DNA from: a bacterium SCSIO 12643
GTDB lineage: Bacteria > Bacteroidota > Bacteroidia > Flavobacteriales_G > Salibacteraceae
Direction: 5' to 3'
NCBI GenBank assembly: GCA_024398135.1
Contig: CP073750.1
Span: forward strand, 3,658,001 to 3,722,000
DNA length: 64,000 nt
The notes under the pieces were generated by a model. It searched no databases. It saw nothing but the letters and a program-made list of their open reading frames with translations, and was not told the DNA's origin. Position numbers and translations under genes: made by a program. Below, piece by piece: positions 27,488 through 37,065 of this stretch; the stretch's first letter is position 1; each line of letters starts with the position of its first letter.

Positions 27488-28918
27488 ATGGCTAGATTAC
27501 TATTTCTTCAAAATTTGGATTACGAGTTTTTAGGCCCGATGTATATATCCTCCATTTTGAAGCAAAATGGTCATGATTGCAAAATGCTTATTGGACATAA
27601 GCTGGCAGATTTTGAGCGCGAAATTCAGGCGTTTAAACCCGATCTGGTAGGCTTTTCCATCATGAGTGGAAGTCATAATTGGGCTTTGCAAATGGCGCGT
27701 GAAATCAAGACGAAGTATAGTGTAAAGAACATTTTTGGCGGAGCCCATCCTACTTTTTTTAGAGACTTTATAAAAGAAGAAGGGGTCGATTATATTGTAA
27801 AGGGTGAAGGAGAGGAGACGATGGTGGAGATTATGAATCGTTTAGATCTTCAGGAGTCCTTTACGGAAGTTTCCAATTTATCTTATATCGATTCAGATAA
27901 TCAGGTACAACATAATCCTTTGAGAAATCTGGCAAAACGAATGGATGATTATCCTTTTCCAGATCGGTTTTTGTATGGTCAATTAGATTCTCGATTAGAT
28001 AGATCAGTTCGTAATGTGATAACCTCCCGCGGATGTCCCTTTCATTGTAGCTTTTGTTTTGAAGATGCCATGCGCGACTTATACAAAGGAAAGGGGAAAT
28101 ACGTCCGAATTCGCGAAATGGATGAGGTGATTGCAGAGTGTAAGGAATTAGTGCAAAACACCGATGTGAAAGTTATCTATTTTGCAGATGATGTTTTTGG
28201 GATGAGTCGCAGCTGGTTGTATGAGTTTTTGGAAATCTATAAACGTGAAGTCGGACTAGAGTTTATTTGTTTGGTACGGGCCGATTTGGTTGCAGCTGAT
28301 GAAGCTTATGCATTTAAACTTGCAGAAGCTGGTTGTAAATCTGTGTTTTTTGGAATAGAATCAGGAAATGAAGATTTAAGAAATCAGATTTTAAAAAAGC
28401 AGCTCACTGATACGCAAATCGTAAAAGCAGCGGAATTGTTACACAAGGCAGGAATCAAATTCAGAACATATAATATACTTGGATTGCCAGACGAAACCCT
28501 GGCGGATGCTTTTTCCACTTTGGAATTAAATATCAAAATAAAAGCAGATTATCCGTGGTGTTCTTTGTTTTCTCCTTTTCCGGGAACTGAGTTAACGGAT
28601 TATGCGTTTGCCAAAGGCTATTTAAGCCCGACATTTGATTACGAAAAATTAACCAAGTCTTTCTTTACGGAAAGTAAATTGGAAATTCCGAATATTCGAG
28701 AGATGCAAAATCTGCAGAAGTTTTTTCAAACTGCAGTTTTATGGCCATGGACGTATCCTGTGGTGAAGCAATTGATTAAACTACCGCCAAATCTACTGTT
28801 TCAGGCCTGGTTTGGCTTGATTTATTTTCATGTCTACATTAGAAGTGAGAAAAGAAGTTTTTGGTCTACTTTAATGTTTGCGTTTAAAAACTATAAACAC
28901 GTATTAACTAAGCAGTAA
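27488..28918 (+). CDS. B12-binding-type radical SAM protein (first gene of operon)
   Basis: The 476-residue protein has an N-terminal cobalamin-binding-like Rossmann domain (about 1-135; PDLVGFSIMSGSHNWAL, FGGAHPTFF, VKGEGEETM). A radical SAM domain follows, with the cluster motif CPFHCSFC near 187 (CxxxCxxC) and typical FADDVFGM and FGIESGNEDLRN strands. The classical DxHxxG B12 ligand is not evident. This family (BchE-like) performs methylations and rearrangements on unactivated carbons of lipids, pigments or natural products. It starts a compact four-gene plus-strand set: 15 bp to the next gene, which is another radical SAM enzyme. Substrate unknown. Confidence 0.85.
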   Translation: MARLLFLQNLDYEFLGPMYISSILKQNGHDCKMLIGHKLADFEREIQAFKPDLVGFSIMSGSHNWALQMAREIKTKYSVKNIFGGAHPTFFRDFIKEEGVDYIVKGEGEETMVEIMNRLDLQESFTEVSNLSYIDSDNQVQHNPLRNLAKRMDDYPFPDRFLYGQLDSRLDRSVRNVITSRGCPFHCSFCFEDAMRDLYKGKGKYVRIREMDEVIAECKELVQNTDVKVIYFADDVFGMSRSWLYEFLEIYKREVGLEFICLVRADLVAADEAYAFKLAEAGCKSVFFGIESGNEDLRNQILKKQLTDTQIVKAAELLHKAGIKFRTYNILGLPDETLADAFSTLELNIKIKADYPWCSLFSPFPGTELTDYAFAKGYLSPTFDYEKLTKSFFTESKLEIPNIREMQNLQKFFQTAVLWPWTYPVVKQLIKLPPNLLFQAWFGLIYFHVYIRSEKRSFWSTLMFAFKNYKHVLTKQ

Positions 28919-28933
28919 ACCTACAGATAACGC

Positions 28934-30337
28934 ATGGATCAAAATGGAATAAAGGTATTGTTTTTAAACCCTCCCGGGAAGGAAATTTATATACGTGATT
29001 ATTATTGTTCCAAAGTATCCAAGGCGTATTACTTACCGCAACCGGTTGATCTCGTAATTCAATCTAGTTTTTTCAACGGCCCCAATTTTGAATGTCTGGT
29101 GTGCGATGCGATTGCAGAGAAATTATCCATACCACAAACCATAGATATGGCGGTTGGTTTTCAGCCAGAACTAATTATTACACAGTGTGGTTCGGTTTCT
29201 ATTGAGGAGGATGAGACATTCTTTAAAATGCTCAATCATAAACTCCCGAAGGCTAAGATTTTGTCTACCGGAGATTTGTTTTTAGAAAATGCAACAGAGT
29301 ATTTAAAAGAAACAGATTGGTTGGACGGAATTATCACTGATTTCTTTGATAGTGGGCCATTACATTTCATACTAAACAATCCGGAAGAAATAAATGGACT
29401 GACTTATAAAAGTAATGGCGGTATTATAACACGTCCGAGTAGTAAACAAACTAAAGGAATTGAGTTGGCCGTACCACAACATCATTTGTTTAAGAATGAA
29501 TTGTATAGAATGCCATTTGCAAATAAATACCCAATGGCTACGGTATTGACCAACTATGCTTGCCCATATCCATGTACATTTTGCATTATGTCGTTCCTGA
29601 ACTTTAAACAACGTAGTGCTGAGAGTGTAAAGCAGGAATTGCTGCAATTGAAAGATTTAGGGGTAAAATATCTGTATTTCTCAGATCAAACTTTTTATAA
29701 GAATAACAAGGTAACATCAGAAATCTTAGATTTTATGATTTCGGAGAACTTTGGATTTAATTGGGTTTGTTTTTCCAGGGTAGATGTTTTGGATGTGAAG
29801 AAACTTCAGAAGATGAAAGCAGCCGGATGTAACACGATTATGTTTGGAGTGGAGTGGGCCGAAGACGATTTGTGTGATAAGTATAAAAAACAATACACCA
29901 CCGCTCAGGTTAGAGCGACATTTGAGTTAGTCAAAAAGGTAGGGATAAAAAGGATGGGAACTTTCTTAATTGGAGTGCCAGGGCAAACTGAGGCATCTAT
30001 TAGAAATACGGTAGATTTTGCGATTGAGATTGATGCGGACTATGCCTCGTTTAATGTAGCAGTACCAAGAGTTCAAACGTCTTTTAGAGAGGAGGCTTTG
30101 GAAATGGGGCTGATTACTGATAACCAGAAGGAAATGGATCAATCCGGGAGTTTTATTGCGATGGGAACAGGAGAGGTATCTGCAGAAGGTTTAATGCGCT
30201 TAAAAAAAGAGGCCTATCGTAGATTTTACTTGCGACCAGGGTATATCTGGAAAAGGGTCTATGCATTAAAAAACTGGGAAGAATTGAAAACGCATACAAG
30301 AGAAGCTTATTTTGTGGTTAAAAATATTTTTTCCTGA
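28934..30337 (+). CDS. B12-binding-type radical SAM protein (second gene of operon)
   Basis: The 467-residue protein begins VLFLNPPGKEIYIRDYYCSK, a start typical of cobalamin-type radical SAM enzymes. It carries the cluster motif CPYPCTFC near 214 and the radical SAM strands YLYFSDQTFYKNN and IMFGVEWAEDD. The stop overlaps the start of the glycosyltransferase gene by one base (TGATG), which suggests translational coupling. It differs clearly from the preceding radical SAM protein, so the two probably catalyse separate steps. The likely substrate class (lipid, polyprenyl-glycan or secondary metabolite) is inferred only from the membrane glycosyltransferase next to it. Confidence 0.83.
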   Translation: MDQNGIKVLFLNPPGKEIYIRDYYCSKVSKAYYLPQPVDLVIQSSFFNGPNFECLVCDAIAEKLSIPQTIDMAVGFQPELIITQCGSVSIEEDETFFKMLNHKLPKAKILSTGDLFLENATEYLKETDWLDGIITDFFDSGPLHFILNNPEEINGLTYKSNGGIITRPSSKQTKGIELAVPQHHLFKNELYRMPFANKYPMATVLTNYACPYPCTFCIMSFLNFKQRSAESVKQELLQLKDLGVKYLYFSDQTFYKNNKVTSEILDFMISENFGFNWVCFSRVDVLDVKKLQKMKAAGCNTIMFGVEWAEDDLCDKYKKQYTTAQVRATFELVKKVGIKRMGTFLIGVPGQTEASIRNTVDFAIEIDADYASFNVAVPRVQTSFREEALEMGLITDNQKEMDQSGSFIAMGTGEVSAEGLMRLKKEAYRRFYLRPGYIWKRVYALKNWEELKTHTREAYFVVKNIFS

Positions 30338-31551
30338 TGGAGCACCTCCGAAAATATTTCCCAAAACTATTGCTGGTTGTACTATCAGTAGGTGTATTAT
30401 GGAAAGGAATCTTACCTGGGTTTAACCAGATTAACTGGGATTTTCCAAACTACTATATTGCTGCACAATTGTTTAGTGAAGGGCATGATGTGGCTTTGTT
30501 TTATGATAATGACTGGTTTTTAGAACAGGCAGATAAGTATGATGGAATTTACGCGAAGTTCACTCCGTTTCCTCCATCAACTGTTTTTATCATGTATCCG
30601 TTGAGTGGGTTTTCAATGTTGTTGGCTAAGCAAATCTGGACGGTACTTAATGCGTGTGTGTTAATAGGTTTAATTGCAATCATCCGAAAAATAACACTAT
30701 GGTCGTGGATAAATGCGACTTTGATAGTAGTGCTTTCAGGTTTTTCGTTGATTAATAATTTCTATTTAGGTCAATTCTATCTGATTTTGACTTTCCTATT
30801 GTTTCTGGGGTATTATTGGGATCAACATGGAAAATCGTTGTTGTCGGGGAGTATGTTTGCTCTGGGGATTCTGTTTAAATATCTACCTGTAGTGTATTTG
30901 CCCATCTATCTTTTGAAAAATCGCAGCACATTTTTTTTAGCTCTGGGAACCTTGTTGGTGATGATGGGAGTTGTCATTGGAGTGGTGGGTTGGAATGCTA
31001 CGATTACCTTTATTGATCAGGTGTTTTTAGCTCACTTACAGGGTGAAATCGCAGGACAGGAAAGTCAATCCATTGCTTTTCAATCCTGGGGTGCTTTGTT
31101 TAAGAATTTATTTGAACTGGAAAAAGCTAAAATCTTAACATATGTGGTTACCGGTGGAGTTCTCGTGATTTATTTATTGATGATTGAACGATTATGGAAG
31201 GTGAAAGCACATTACAATTACTTGTTGGCATTTACAGGATGTACTTTTATGCTGCTTTTACCAGCAAGTGCCAGTTATCATTTTCTGTTATTGATTTTTC
31301 CAATTGTGGTGCTATTAGCTCAACTTCAAAGCGATCGTTTAGATCCACCAATAAAGGTGATTTTGATATTGTATATTGCTATTGGATGGTTTAATATTGG
31401 GTATACCAGAATTTTATGGGACTCAGATCATTTTTTAGCCATATTGGGGAGTTTTCCAAGATTGTGGTTGATGTTTGGGTTGTGGATGTATGTTTTTTAT
31501 GTTTTAAAAAGAAATGTTTTAGATGCTTACAAGGTTAAAATCTCTCAATAA
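30337..31551 (+). CDS. Polytopic membrane glycosyltransferase (GT87 / DUF2029-like)
   Basis: This 404-residue integral membrane protein has about nine to ten hydrophobic helices. After the first helix it carries a lumenal or periplasmic loop, INWDFPNYYIAAQLFSEG, and then KFTPFPPSTVFIMYPLS. Such D-F-x-x-Y-Y and PP-x-x-x-x-x-x-P-L patterns fit the GT87 family of polyprenyl-phosphate-dependent mannosyl- or hexosyltransferases (GT-C fold). It is translationally coupled to the radical SAM gene upstream and overlaps the SPASM gene downstream by 29 bp. I infer transfer of a sugar onto a lipid-linked or surface acceptor that the radical SAM enzymes also modify. Confidence 0.75.
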   Translation: MEHLRKYFPKLLLVVLSVGVLWKGILPGFNQINWDFPNYYIAAQLFSEGHDVALFYDNDWFLEQADKYDGIYAKFTPFPPSTVFIMYPLSGFSMLLAKQIWTVLNACVLIGLIAIIRKITLWSWINATLIVVLSGFSLINNFYLGQFYLILTFLLFLGYYWDQHGKSLLSGSMFALGILFKYLPVVYLPIYLLKNRSTFFLALGTLLVMMGVVIGVVGWNATITFIDQVFLAHLQGEIAGQESQSIAFQSWGALFKNLFELEKAKILTYVVTGGVLVIYLLMIERLWKVKAHYNYLLAFTGCTFMLLLPASASYHFLLLIFPIVVLLAQLQSDRLDPPIKVILILYIAIGWFNIGYTRILWDSDHFLAILGSFPRLWLMFGLWMYVFYVLKRNVLDAYKVKISQ

Positions 31552-32602
31552 AAGATTGCATCCAACTAAACTGTACTTTGATCCCGATTGGATGGTTTTG
31601 GGAGTCAACAATGTATGTAATCTTCATTGTAAAATGTGCGATGTAGGTAATCAGAATCTGGAAAGCAATTTTGCGCAAAACCTGGTAGGCTCTCATCCCA
31701 TTAATATGCCTTTAGAGCTGATTTATAAAGTAATTGACGAAACAGCGTTATACTTTCCAAATACCAAATTGGCTTACGCGTTTACAGAGCCATTGGTATA
31801 TCCATATCTGATAGACTCTTTGAAGTATGCAAATGAAAAAGGTTTGTACACCACGGTAACCACCAATGCTTTGACGTTAAAACAGAAGGCACAAGGATTG
31901 TCAGAATCAGGGCTAAACGAACTGTTTGTTTCACTGGATGGTCCACAAGATATTCATAACGAAATCCGTGGGAATAAAAAATCGTTTCAAAAAGCGGTTG
32001 AAGGAATTAGAGTGTTAGCCTATCAGGATGTAGTTCCTGAAGTTTCGATTATTTGTGCCATAACAGAGTGGAACGTAGGTCACTTGCAGCAACTTTTAGA
32101 AGAATTAGATGGGCTTCCAATCAAGGAGGTTGGATTTATGCATACGCAGTTTACCACAAAAAAAGCGGCTGAACTACATAACATGAGTAAGTGGGGACCG
32201 ATTTATCCGGCAGTAGATTCCAATGTTGATGAAATTGATTTTTCTAACATGGATTTAGAAAAACTATTGGAGGAAATAAATGAACTACAAAAAGGCACAA
32301 GCAAAATTCCGGTCTTCTTTTCACCTAAAATAGATACACTTAAAGACCTTCAAACCTATTATTTAGAACCGGAAAAAATCATTGGGAATTATTGTAATGC
32401 CATTTTTACCAATATTATGGTAAAGTCAGATGGTAGTGTGATTCCGGCTCATGGAAGGTGTTTCAACCTGGACATTGGAAATGTATATGAAACGTCACTC
32501 AATGAAATCTGGAATTCACCCGTAGTCGGTAAGTTGAGATCGGATGTGATGCGTGCTGGAGGTTTGTTCTCGGCATGTTCGAGGTGTTGTAGTGGGTTTT
32601 AA
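31523..32602 (+). CDS. Radical SAM/SPASM-domain protein
   Basis: The 359-residue protein has the radical SAM cluster motif CNLHCKMC (Cys near 33, 37 and 40) after GVNNV, a substrate-domain core (YAFTEPLVYPY, LFVSLDGPQDIHNEI), and a C-terminal SPASM-type auxiliary cluster region (SDGSVIPAHGRC, LDIGNVYETSLNEIWNSP, CSRCCSGF). SPASM enzymes modify peptides, proteins or sugars; this short form with a GT neighbour may belong to cell-surface glycan or lipid pathways. The start overlaps the previous gene by 29 bp. A decayed minus-strand copy of this gene lies at about 38.7-38.9 kb. Substrate unknown. Confidence 0.85.
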   Translation: MLTRLKSLNKRLHPTKLYFDPDWMVLGVNNVCNLHCKMCDVGNQNLESNFAQNLVGSHPINMPLELIYKVIDETALYFPNTKLAYAFTEPLVYPYLIDSLKYANEKGLYTTVTTNALTLKQKAQGLSESGLNELFVSLDGPQDIHNEIRGNKKSFQKAVEGIRVLAYQDVVPEVSIICAITEWNVGHLQQLLEELDGLPIKEVGFMHTQFTTKKAAELHNMSKWGPIYPAVDSNVDEIDFSNMDLEKLLEEINELQKGTSKIPVFFSPKIDTLKDLQTYYLEPEKIIGNYCNAIFTNIMVKSDGSVIPAHGRCFNLDIGNVYETSLNEIWNSPVVGKLRSDVMRAGGLFSACSRCCSGF

Positions 32603-32614
32603 CGTTCTGGAATA

Positions 32615-33091
32615 TTAAAGCTTTTCAAATATAGAAGCTACAGCAGGACAGATGGCCGCATTTTTTGTGGTCAATGCCAGGATTCCAATTTGGTTTACTT
32701 GATCCGTATGTGGGTATGCGGCACATGCCTTTGGACGAACATCATAGATACCGCAGTAATTATCATCTCCAAGAAAAGGGCAGGGCACTTGTTGTAAAAC
32801 GAAATCCTGATCTTCATCGATCCTTAAATATTGCGCAATAAACTCTGCTTCTTTAAGATTCAAATGCTTTGAGATTCTAGCGATATCGCGATCTGTGAAT
32901 AGAGGACCTGTAGTTTTACAGCAATTTGCGCACTGTAAACAATCAATATGTTCAAATGTCTCTTCGTGTAAAGGGTGAATAATATTATCTACAGCGCCTT
33001 TGCGCATTTTGCGCAGCTTTTGCACTTTCTTTTTTATAGACTTCTTGTTGGTCTTGGCTTGTTGGAGAGCCTCCTGATAATCGGGACGCAT
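32615..33091 (-). CDS. YkgJ-type cysteine cluster protein
   Basis: The 158-residue protein has the CxxCxxCC signature (CLQCANCC near 54-61) followed by CPFLGDDNYCGIYDVRPKACAAYP. Together these form the eight-Cys YkgJ/UPF0153 motif thought to bind zinc or an iron-sulfur cluster. The N-terminus is basic (KKSIKKKVQKLRKMRKG). It lies 2 bp downstream of the beta-barrel gene on the same strand, so the two are probably cotranscribed. The biochemical role of the family is unsettled. Confidence 0.85.
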   Translation of the reverse strand: MRPDYQEALQQAKTNKKSIKKKVQKLRKMRKGAVDNIIHPLHEETFEHIDCLQCANCCKTTGPLFTDRDIARISKHLNLKEAEFIAQYLRIDEDQDFVLQQVPCPFLGDDNYCGIYDVRPKACAAYPHTDQVNQIGILALTTKNAAICPAVASIFEKL

Positions 33092-33092
33092 A

Positions 33093-33998
33093 CTAATCGA
33101 TATGATATCTGTAAATCAGTTTTACACGAAAGATCATGCCGTCAGCGAAGTCCGCATTCAGTTGTTTACGATCATCTCCAAATTTGAAAGCAGAAAGTCC
33201 CCATGTGATCTTGTCTTGAGTATCATAAACTCTGTAATTACGCCCAATAGAGTAGCCCACTTTGGCCTGAAGTAAAATGCTTTTTTTAACGTGATATTGA
33301 AGATATCCATACACCTCATTTGTAGTTTTAGCCAAATAGTTGTTTGGATTGCCTTGATATGGTTCGTTTAAGTGATAGGTACGGACAAACGCAAAAAAGT
33401 TCATACCGGCTCTAAATTTATCGTTAAACGCGTAATTGGCATCAGCTGAAATAGGAAGTGCCAGATTCACCTCGAACTTCTTATTATCACTCAGGTAATA
33501 TAAACCTAAGATGGGAACGAAAAACGGACCGAATAATTCGCCATTATAATACATCCCGAATTTGTACTTGAAGTAGTCATGCTTTTTGTATTTGAAAAGT
33601 GCAAAAGCTCCTAATTGAAAATCTTTGCTACCAATAGCTTTAAAATCCGAAGAGAGTTTAGGAAGTAAAACATATGTTCCTTCCCATTTGTCACCATATT
33701 TGAAGTTCATTCCCAGTTTAATATTAGCAGTATAAACTGATGATAAATTGGAATTTTGAGGAGATACTTTGGTAGAGATAGATTCAGCATACAGTCCGGT
33801 AATGATTGCGTTGCCATTTTCTAATACCAGTGGTAGAGTAAGATCTAACCCGAATTCCTGTACACGTGTGCCATTTGTTGTGCTATCAAATTGGTTTACG
33901 GGTGTGTTTGCATAATGAAATTTAGCCAGGTCTACATAGTCCTGAGCTTGAATTTGCCAAACTAAAAATGAAAATAACAGCGTAAAAATTAATCTCAT
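33093..33998 (-). CDS. Outer membrane beta-barrel protein (DUF6268-like)
   Basis: I place the start at the ATG giving a signal peptide MRLIFTLLFSFLVWQIQAQ; a longer frame reaching 34028 adds ten residues before it and is less likely. The mature part alternates polar and hydrophobic residues in about a dozen strands (for example LDLTLPLVLENGNAIITGLY, ANIKLGMNFKYG, FKYKFGMYYNG) and ends in the aromatic-rich strand IFRVKLIYRYHID, as expected of outer membrane barrels. The resemblance to DUF6268 is from memory. Its partner downstream is the YkgJ-type gene. No transport or enzymatic role can be assigned. Confidence 0.7.
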   Translation of the reverse strand: MRLIFTLLFSFLVWQIQAQDYVDLAKFHYANTPVNQFDSTTNGTRVQEFGLDLTLPLVLENGNAIITGLYAESISTKVSPQNSNLSSVYTANIKLGMNFKYGDKWEGTYVLLPKLSSDFKAIGSKDFQLGAFALFKYKKHDYFKYKFGMYYNGELFGPFFVPILGLYYLSDNKKFEVNLALPISADANYAFNDKFRAGMNFFAFVRTYHLNEPYQGNPNNYLAKTTNEVYGYLQYHVKKSILLQAKVGYSIGRNYRVYDTQDKITWGLSAFKFGDDRKQLNADFADGMIFRVKLIYRYHID

Positions 33999-34082
33999 AA
34001 GCACATTGAATGGAATCAAATACAACAAATAAGCGCCAATGATAGTAAATTAACTTTTAAATGTAAAAGAAGGGGGCGGGAT

Positions 34083-34670
34083 TTAGTTTAATCCCGGATT
34101 AGAAGGGAAGTTAGACATTAGGGCAAACTCTTTACCCAGGCCAACCATGATCTCTTTCCAGTACTCTTCAGAGTCGCTCATGACCTGATCTGGTGTAATA
34201 GTAGCAATGATCCAGGAATTTTCTTTGATTTCCTGATCGAGTTGATCCGGGTCCCATCCCGAATAACCAACAAAAAAACGAACCTGATCCGCATTTGCCA
34301 AACCGTTGTTTAACATGAATTCCAGATGCTTAAGATCTCCTCCTAAATATAACCCATCCATAATTTTTTGAGATTGAGCCAATTCCTCTCCAAGTGTATG
34401 GATGAAGAATAATTGATCGTTCCCTACAGGGCCACCTATGAAAATTGGAAGGTTCTTAACTGAGAATTCAGGTAAAACATTGTCGACATCAACAATACTC
34501 ATATGATTGAGTACGAAACCCAGAGATCCTTCTTCATCATGTTGCGTCAATAAAACCACAGATCTGAAGAAATTTGGATCGGGGAGCATAGGTTCTGAAA
34601 CCAGAATTTTGCCTTTTCCTGGTTCAGTAGTTTTGAAATTGATGTTATTTAAAAAATTATCTGAAGTCAT
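34083..34670 (-). CDS. YqgE/AlgH family protein
   Basis: The 195-residue cytoplasmic protein has the YqgE/AlgH (DUF179) landmarks: GKILVSEPMLPDPNFFRSVVL near 20, GSLGFVLNHM, IFIGGPVGNDQLFFIH near 77, LYLGGDLKHL and FFVGYSGWDPDQLDQEI. The family adopts a compact alpha/beta fold. In Pseudomonas AlgH affects alginate regulation, but its molecular function is unresolved. It is flanked by the radical SAM gene upstream and the barrel gene downstream on the same strand, with gaps of about 50-70 bp, so operon membership is uncertain. Confidence 0.9.
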   Translation of the reverse strand: MTSDNFLNNINFKTTEPGKGKILVSEPMLPDPNFFRSVVLLTQHDEEGSLGFVLNHMSIVDVDNVLPEFSVKNLPIFIGGPVGNDQLFFIHTLGEELAQSQKIMDGLYLGGDLKHLEFMLNNGLANADQVRFFVGYSGWDPDQLDQEIKENSWIIATITPDQVMSDSEEYWKEIMVGLGKEFALMSNFPSNPGLN

Positions 34671-34742
34671 TCTGTATTTGTACGGATAATTGCCACTAAT
34701 TTACACCTTTTTCCGGGGAAATATTGATTAAAAAATGTCATA

Positions 34743-36929
34743 TCATAACATTAATAAACCATTTTCTCGTAACTCTGTAATAGTGAGTTCATTCCAGAAT
34801 AATAAAAAGTAACCCAGTTCCTGATCATTAAATTCATTCTCCAAATCACCGTAGGTATACGAGGAATTATTGCTGTAATGTGATTCTTTTAAAATACGTG
34901 TTAACCACTCAGCTTGTTTCAAGGGAAGGGTAAAAGTGAGCGTTTTATTTAAATTATTAATTTGAATTGTAGCTTTTTTTGAGTTTTTCTTTGAGAGTTT
35001 AATGTGTTTATTACCAGTCCAAATAATCTTTTTACTTGAAGTTGTTTTTTGAAATGAATTGGCTTCCAGGTATTTTAGAATGAGGTCTTTCTGTATGGTG
35101 GTTTTAGGAACCTTAAAATCGAACCATTCGCTTAAATTGAAATCAAAACCAACACCATGCATATAGTTGAAAAGGGCCTTTTTTAACCCATCTCCAAACT
35201 TATAATGGTCAGTTCCTTTAGGATCTGTATGCACCAGATCGTTATTGGCAAAAGCCCCTAATTCATTATTTTCTCGGATCACTTCAAATTCTTCAGGGTT
35301 TAAACCTATTGGACTATGTGCGGTCATTGAAAATAAATGCCAGTATGCAGAATTAACAATTCCTGCTTGAAATAACTGACGGACAACTTCCAGAGAATCA
35401 ATTGTTTCCTGAGTAGTTTGGGTAGGGAAACCATACATCAGGTAGGCATGTACCATAATTCCGGCATCTGTAAGATTTTGTGTTACTTGAGAGACTTTCT
35501 CAATACTTACACCTTTTTTGATGCGTTTTAGAAGTCGGTCGGAAGCGACCTCGAGTCCACCTGAAACTGCGATACAACCGGAAAGCTTCATCAATTTTGC
35601 TAAATCAGAAGTAAAGCTTTTTTCGAATCTGATATTGGTCCACCAGGTAACGGTAAGATTACGCTTTAGAATCTCTAAAGACAAGTCCCGAAGTAGCGCA
35701 GGAGGTGCAGCTTCGTCTACAAAATGGAATCCGTTTTCTCCAGTTTGCTGAATCATCGTTTCCATCCGGTCGCATAGAATTTCAGCGGTAACAGGCTGAT
35801 ATCTTTTGATATAATCCAAACTGATATCGCAAAAAGTACATTTACCCCAGTAGCAACCATGTGCTAAAGTAAGTTTATTCCAACGTCCATCGCTCCATAA
35901 GCGATGCATAGGATTAGCGATTTCAATTACCGAAATGTACTTGTCTAACTGAAGTCCTTCATAATCAGGTGTACCTACTTCTGCATGTGCGAAATCAGGT
36001 TCAGGAGCTCCATTAAAGTATTGGACTTTATGATCAACTAAAGCGAAGGTGCGTTTAAGAGACTTTAAATTCCTATGACCATTAATATGTTCTAATAGAA
36101 TGGATAACGGAGCCTCACCGTCATCTAAAGTGATGAAGTCCGTGTATTTAAAAACTCTGGAATCAGATAAAGATCGTAACTCTGTGTTAGGGTATCCACC
36201 ACCCATAGTGATTTTGATCTTGGGATAATGGGCTTTGATGTATTGTCCACATTTTAAGGCGCCATAAAGGTTTCCCGGAAAAGGAATAGAAATAGCAATT
36301 ACTTTTGGTTGGTGCTTTGTTATTGATTTTTCTAGCTCTTCGGTAAGTAAGGCATCTATCAAATTATCATCTTCTTCCAGATGATTATGGATTTCGTCAA
36401 AGCTACTGGCAGCTACTGCAATTTTTTCAGCATATCGGCTAAAACCGAAGTATGGGTCGATCGTTTCAACGATTAAATCAGCTATATCTTCCAAATAAAG
36501 CGTTGCAATGTGTTTTGCCTGGTCCTTGATCCCCAATTCTCCAAAAGCCCATTCCAGGTCTTGTAAATCGTTAAAACGAGAAGATTCCGGTAGATAATTC
36601 CGAGAGATGATGCGATAGGCGAGTGTGGGGTTCTTTCCTTGTAAAAATTGTATCGTATCATCAATAGTTTTAATGTATTCATTTTGAAGTGATACGATTC
36701 GTGATGCATTTTCGGATAAATCAAAGTCATATGCATCGATCAATTGAAATATGTCTTTAAATCCTTCGCGACTAAATAGTCGTAAAGTAACATCAATTCC
36801 AAGGTCAATTTGTTCTGTGTGAATATTTTGTGTGTTAAAGAATCCTTTTAGATAAGCAGTAGCAGGATAGGGGGTGTTGAGTTGTGTAAATGGTGGTGTG
36901 ATGAATAATATATCCGTTTGATGCTCCAA
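34743..36929 (-). CDS. Large B12-binding-type radical SAM protein (728 residues)
   Basis: The N-terminus DILFITPPFTQLNTPYPATAYLKG and a long segment ending in ITMGGGYPNTEL form a cobalamin-type domain, larger than usual (about 1-270). The radical SAM core has the cluster motif CYWGKCTFC near 356, then FVDEAAPPAL and VSGGLEVASDRLL. About 200 further residues follow with no known domain. It is on the opposite strand from the radical SAM operon 2 kb away and may act in the same pathway. The length and extra domains resemble BchE- and methyltransferase-type enzymes that work on large hydrophobic substrates. Reaction unknown. Confidence 0.82.
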   Translation of the reverse strand: MEHQTDILFITPPFTQLNTPYPATAYLKGFFNTQNIHTEQIDLGIDVTLRLFSREGFKDIFQLIDAYDFDLSENASRIVSLQNEYIKTIDDTIQFLQGKNPTLAYRIISRNYLPESSRFNDLQDLEWAFGELGIKDQAKHIATLYLEDIADLIVETIDPYFGFSRYAEKIAVAASSFDEIHNHLEEDDNLIDALLTEELEKSITKHQPKVIAISIPFPGNLYGALKCGQYIKAHYPKIKITMGGGYPNTELRSLSDSRVFKYTDFITLDDGEAPLSILLEHINGHRNLKSLKRTFALVDHKVQYFNGAPEPDFAHAEVGTPDYEGLQLDKYISVIEIANPMHRLWSDGRWNKLTLAHGCYWGKCTFCDISLDYIKRYQPVTAEILCDRMETMIQQTGENGFHFVDEAAPPALLRDLSLEILKRNLTVTWWTNIRFEKSFTSDLAKLMKLSGCIAVSGGLEVASDRLLKRIKKGVSIEKVSQVTQNLTDAGIMVHAYLMYGFPTQTTQETIDSLEVVRQLFQAGIVNSAYWHLFSMTAHSPIGLNPEEFEVIRENNELGAFANNDLVHTDPKGTDHYKFGDGLKKALFNYMHGVGFDFNLSEWFDFKVPKTTIQKDLILKYLEANSFQKTTSSKKIIWTGNKHIKLSKKNSKKATIQINNLNKTLTFTLPLKQAEWLTRILKESHYSNNSSYTYGDLENEFNDQELGYFLLFWNELTITELRENGLLML

Positions 36930-37065
36930 AATGATCTGCTTTTAACTCTGGTGCAAGATTAATGGAAAATATGGAATGTATAGGTTTAAATGCCAGGATA
37001 AGTTTACGAGATTTTAGGATAAAAAAGTACTTTCGCGGCTTGTTTAAATCAACTCTAATTTTGTT

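Noticed and set aside
31523-31551. Frameshift or fusion between the glycosyltransferase and SPASM genes
   Set aside because: Both proteins are complete with family-typical ends; the 29-bp overlap is an ordinary operon overlap.
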